Source: Candidatus Contubernalis alkalaceticus (GTDB taxonomy: Bacteria > Bacillota > Dethiobacteria > SKNC01). Taken from it: 64,000 bases of DNA. Position 1 is the stretch's first letter; every line of letters starts with the position of its first letter. Under the pieces are notes generated by a model, which saw nothing but the letters and a program-made list of their open reading frames with translations, was not told the DNA's origin and searched no databases. The translations under genes were made by a program, and so were the position numbers. Location of the stretch: contig NZ_CP054699.1 of NCBI RefSeq assembly GCF_022558445.1, positions 1,754,001 through 1,818,000 of the forward strand, given 5' to 3'. Shown here one piece after another: positions 63,875-64,000 of the stretch.

Positions 63875-64000
63875 CTACATTGTAGATATAAAATATAAAA
63901 TCTCTGAAGATGGCACTGCTAATCCCATAGAATTGTTTTCTTCTACATTTTGTTTTAAGAAGGCGAAAATTACACCCACGACTTTCTTGTCTTTGTCAAA
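63875..64000 (-). CDS. trypsin-like serine protease, C-terminal end (cut by window edge)
   Basis: The last 41 codons, FDKDKKVVGVIFAFLKQNVE followed by ENNSMGLAVPSSEILYFIST M and stop, match the end of trypsin-like peptidase domains, where the strand after the nucleophile (GGPVFD...GVI) and the A.PSSEI..F helix are conserved. The catalytic part would lie beyond 64000. The identity is based on this short piece only. Confidence 0.5.
   Translation of the reverse strand, partial: FDKDKKVVGVIFAFLKQNVEENNSMGLAVPSSEILYFISTM

Overview
The window reads as AT-rich DNA of an anaerobic, probably spore-forming member of the Clostridia. The signs are strong AGGAGG ribosome sites with frequent GTG and TTG starts, YheC/YheD-type ATP-grasp proteins, a non-pyrrolysine MttB/corrinoid methyltransferase operon, a thioredoxin-type arsenate reductase and many small membrane proteins. 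I cannot name the species. No rRNA, tRNA or CRISPR array was seen.

Layout. 0-10 kb: partial flavodoxin gene, SDR oxidoreductase, decayed CPBP protease, DUF3795 and DUF3267 genes in or beside a TetR-controlled small-membrane-protein operon, a YwbE/ArsC-like/DUF1294 operon, a rearranged katG relic, a split permease and a DUF6518 gene. 10-12 kb: relics and a deleted TnpB-type insertion sequence. 12-17 kb: a two-component system followed by a PLDc_N-ABC-hydrolase operon. 17-24 kb: alpha/beta hydrolase, GNAT, DUF998, isoprenylcysteine methyltransferase-like and TetR genes among many truncated genes. 24-32 kb: katG, an orphan substrate-binding lipoprotein and a Ca2+-type P-ATPase. 32-38.3 kb: a B12-dependent methyl-transfer locus (corrinoid protein, PocR-AraC regulator, MttB, QueG-like Fe-S protein, NCS1 transporter and a 57-residue membrane protein). 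39-46 kb: ABC-2 exporter, a kinase-like/metallo-hydrolase pair, lipoprotein hydrolase and a Cys-rich membrane protein. 46-52 kb: FKBP-like lipoprotein, citrate synthase and a second TetR/ABC locus. 52-64 kb: frameshifted amidase, glycerate kinase, PreA-like enzyme, ArsC, then a racemase/three ATP-grasp/MurF-fragment cluster, a repeat protein and the edge of a trypsin-like protease.

Two themes stand out. First, the region is a gene graveyard: pieces of genes that are intact elsewhere in the window (katG, DUF3795, the 39.6-kb ABC permease, a tetR-ABC operon, TnpB) recur as short, internally deleted copies. The clearest case is a duplicated tetR-ABC exporter operon that decayed reciprocally: one copy keeps only the repressor, the other only the exporter, and both keep the same promoter carrying five palindromes spaced exactly 19 bp. 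Second, the divergent cluster at 57.5-62.6 kb (amino-acid racemase, two YheC/D-type ATP-grasps, a third ATP-grasp and a MurF C-terminal domain) looks like an uncharacterised peptide-ligation pathway, perhaps for the spore or cell envelope. The methyltransferase operon is the other coherent metabolic system; its substrate cannot be read from the sequence.
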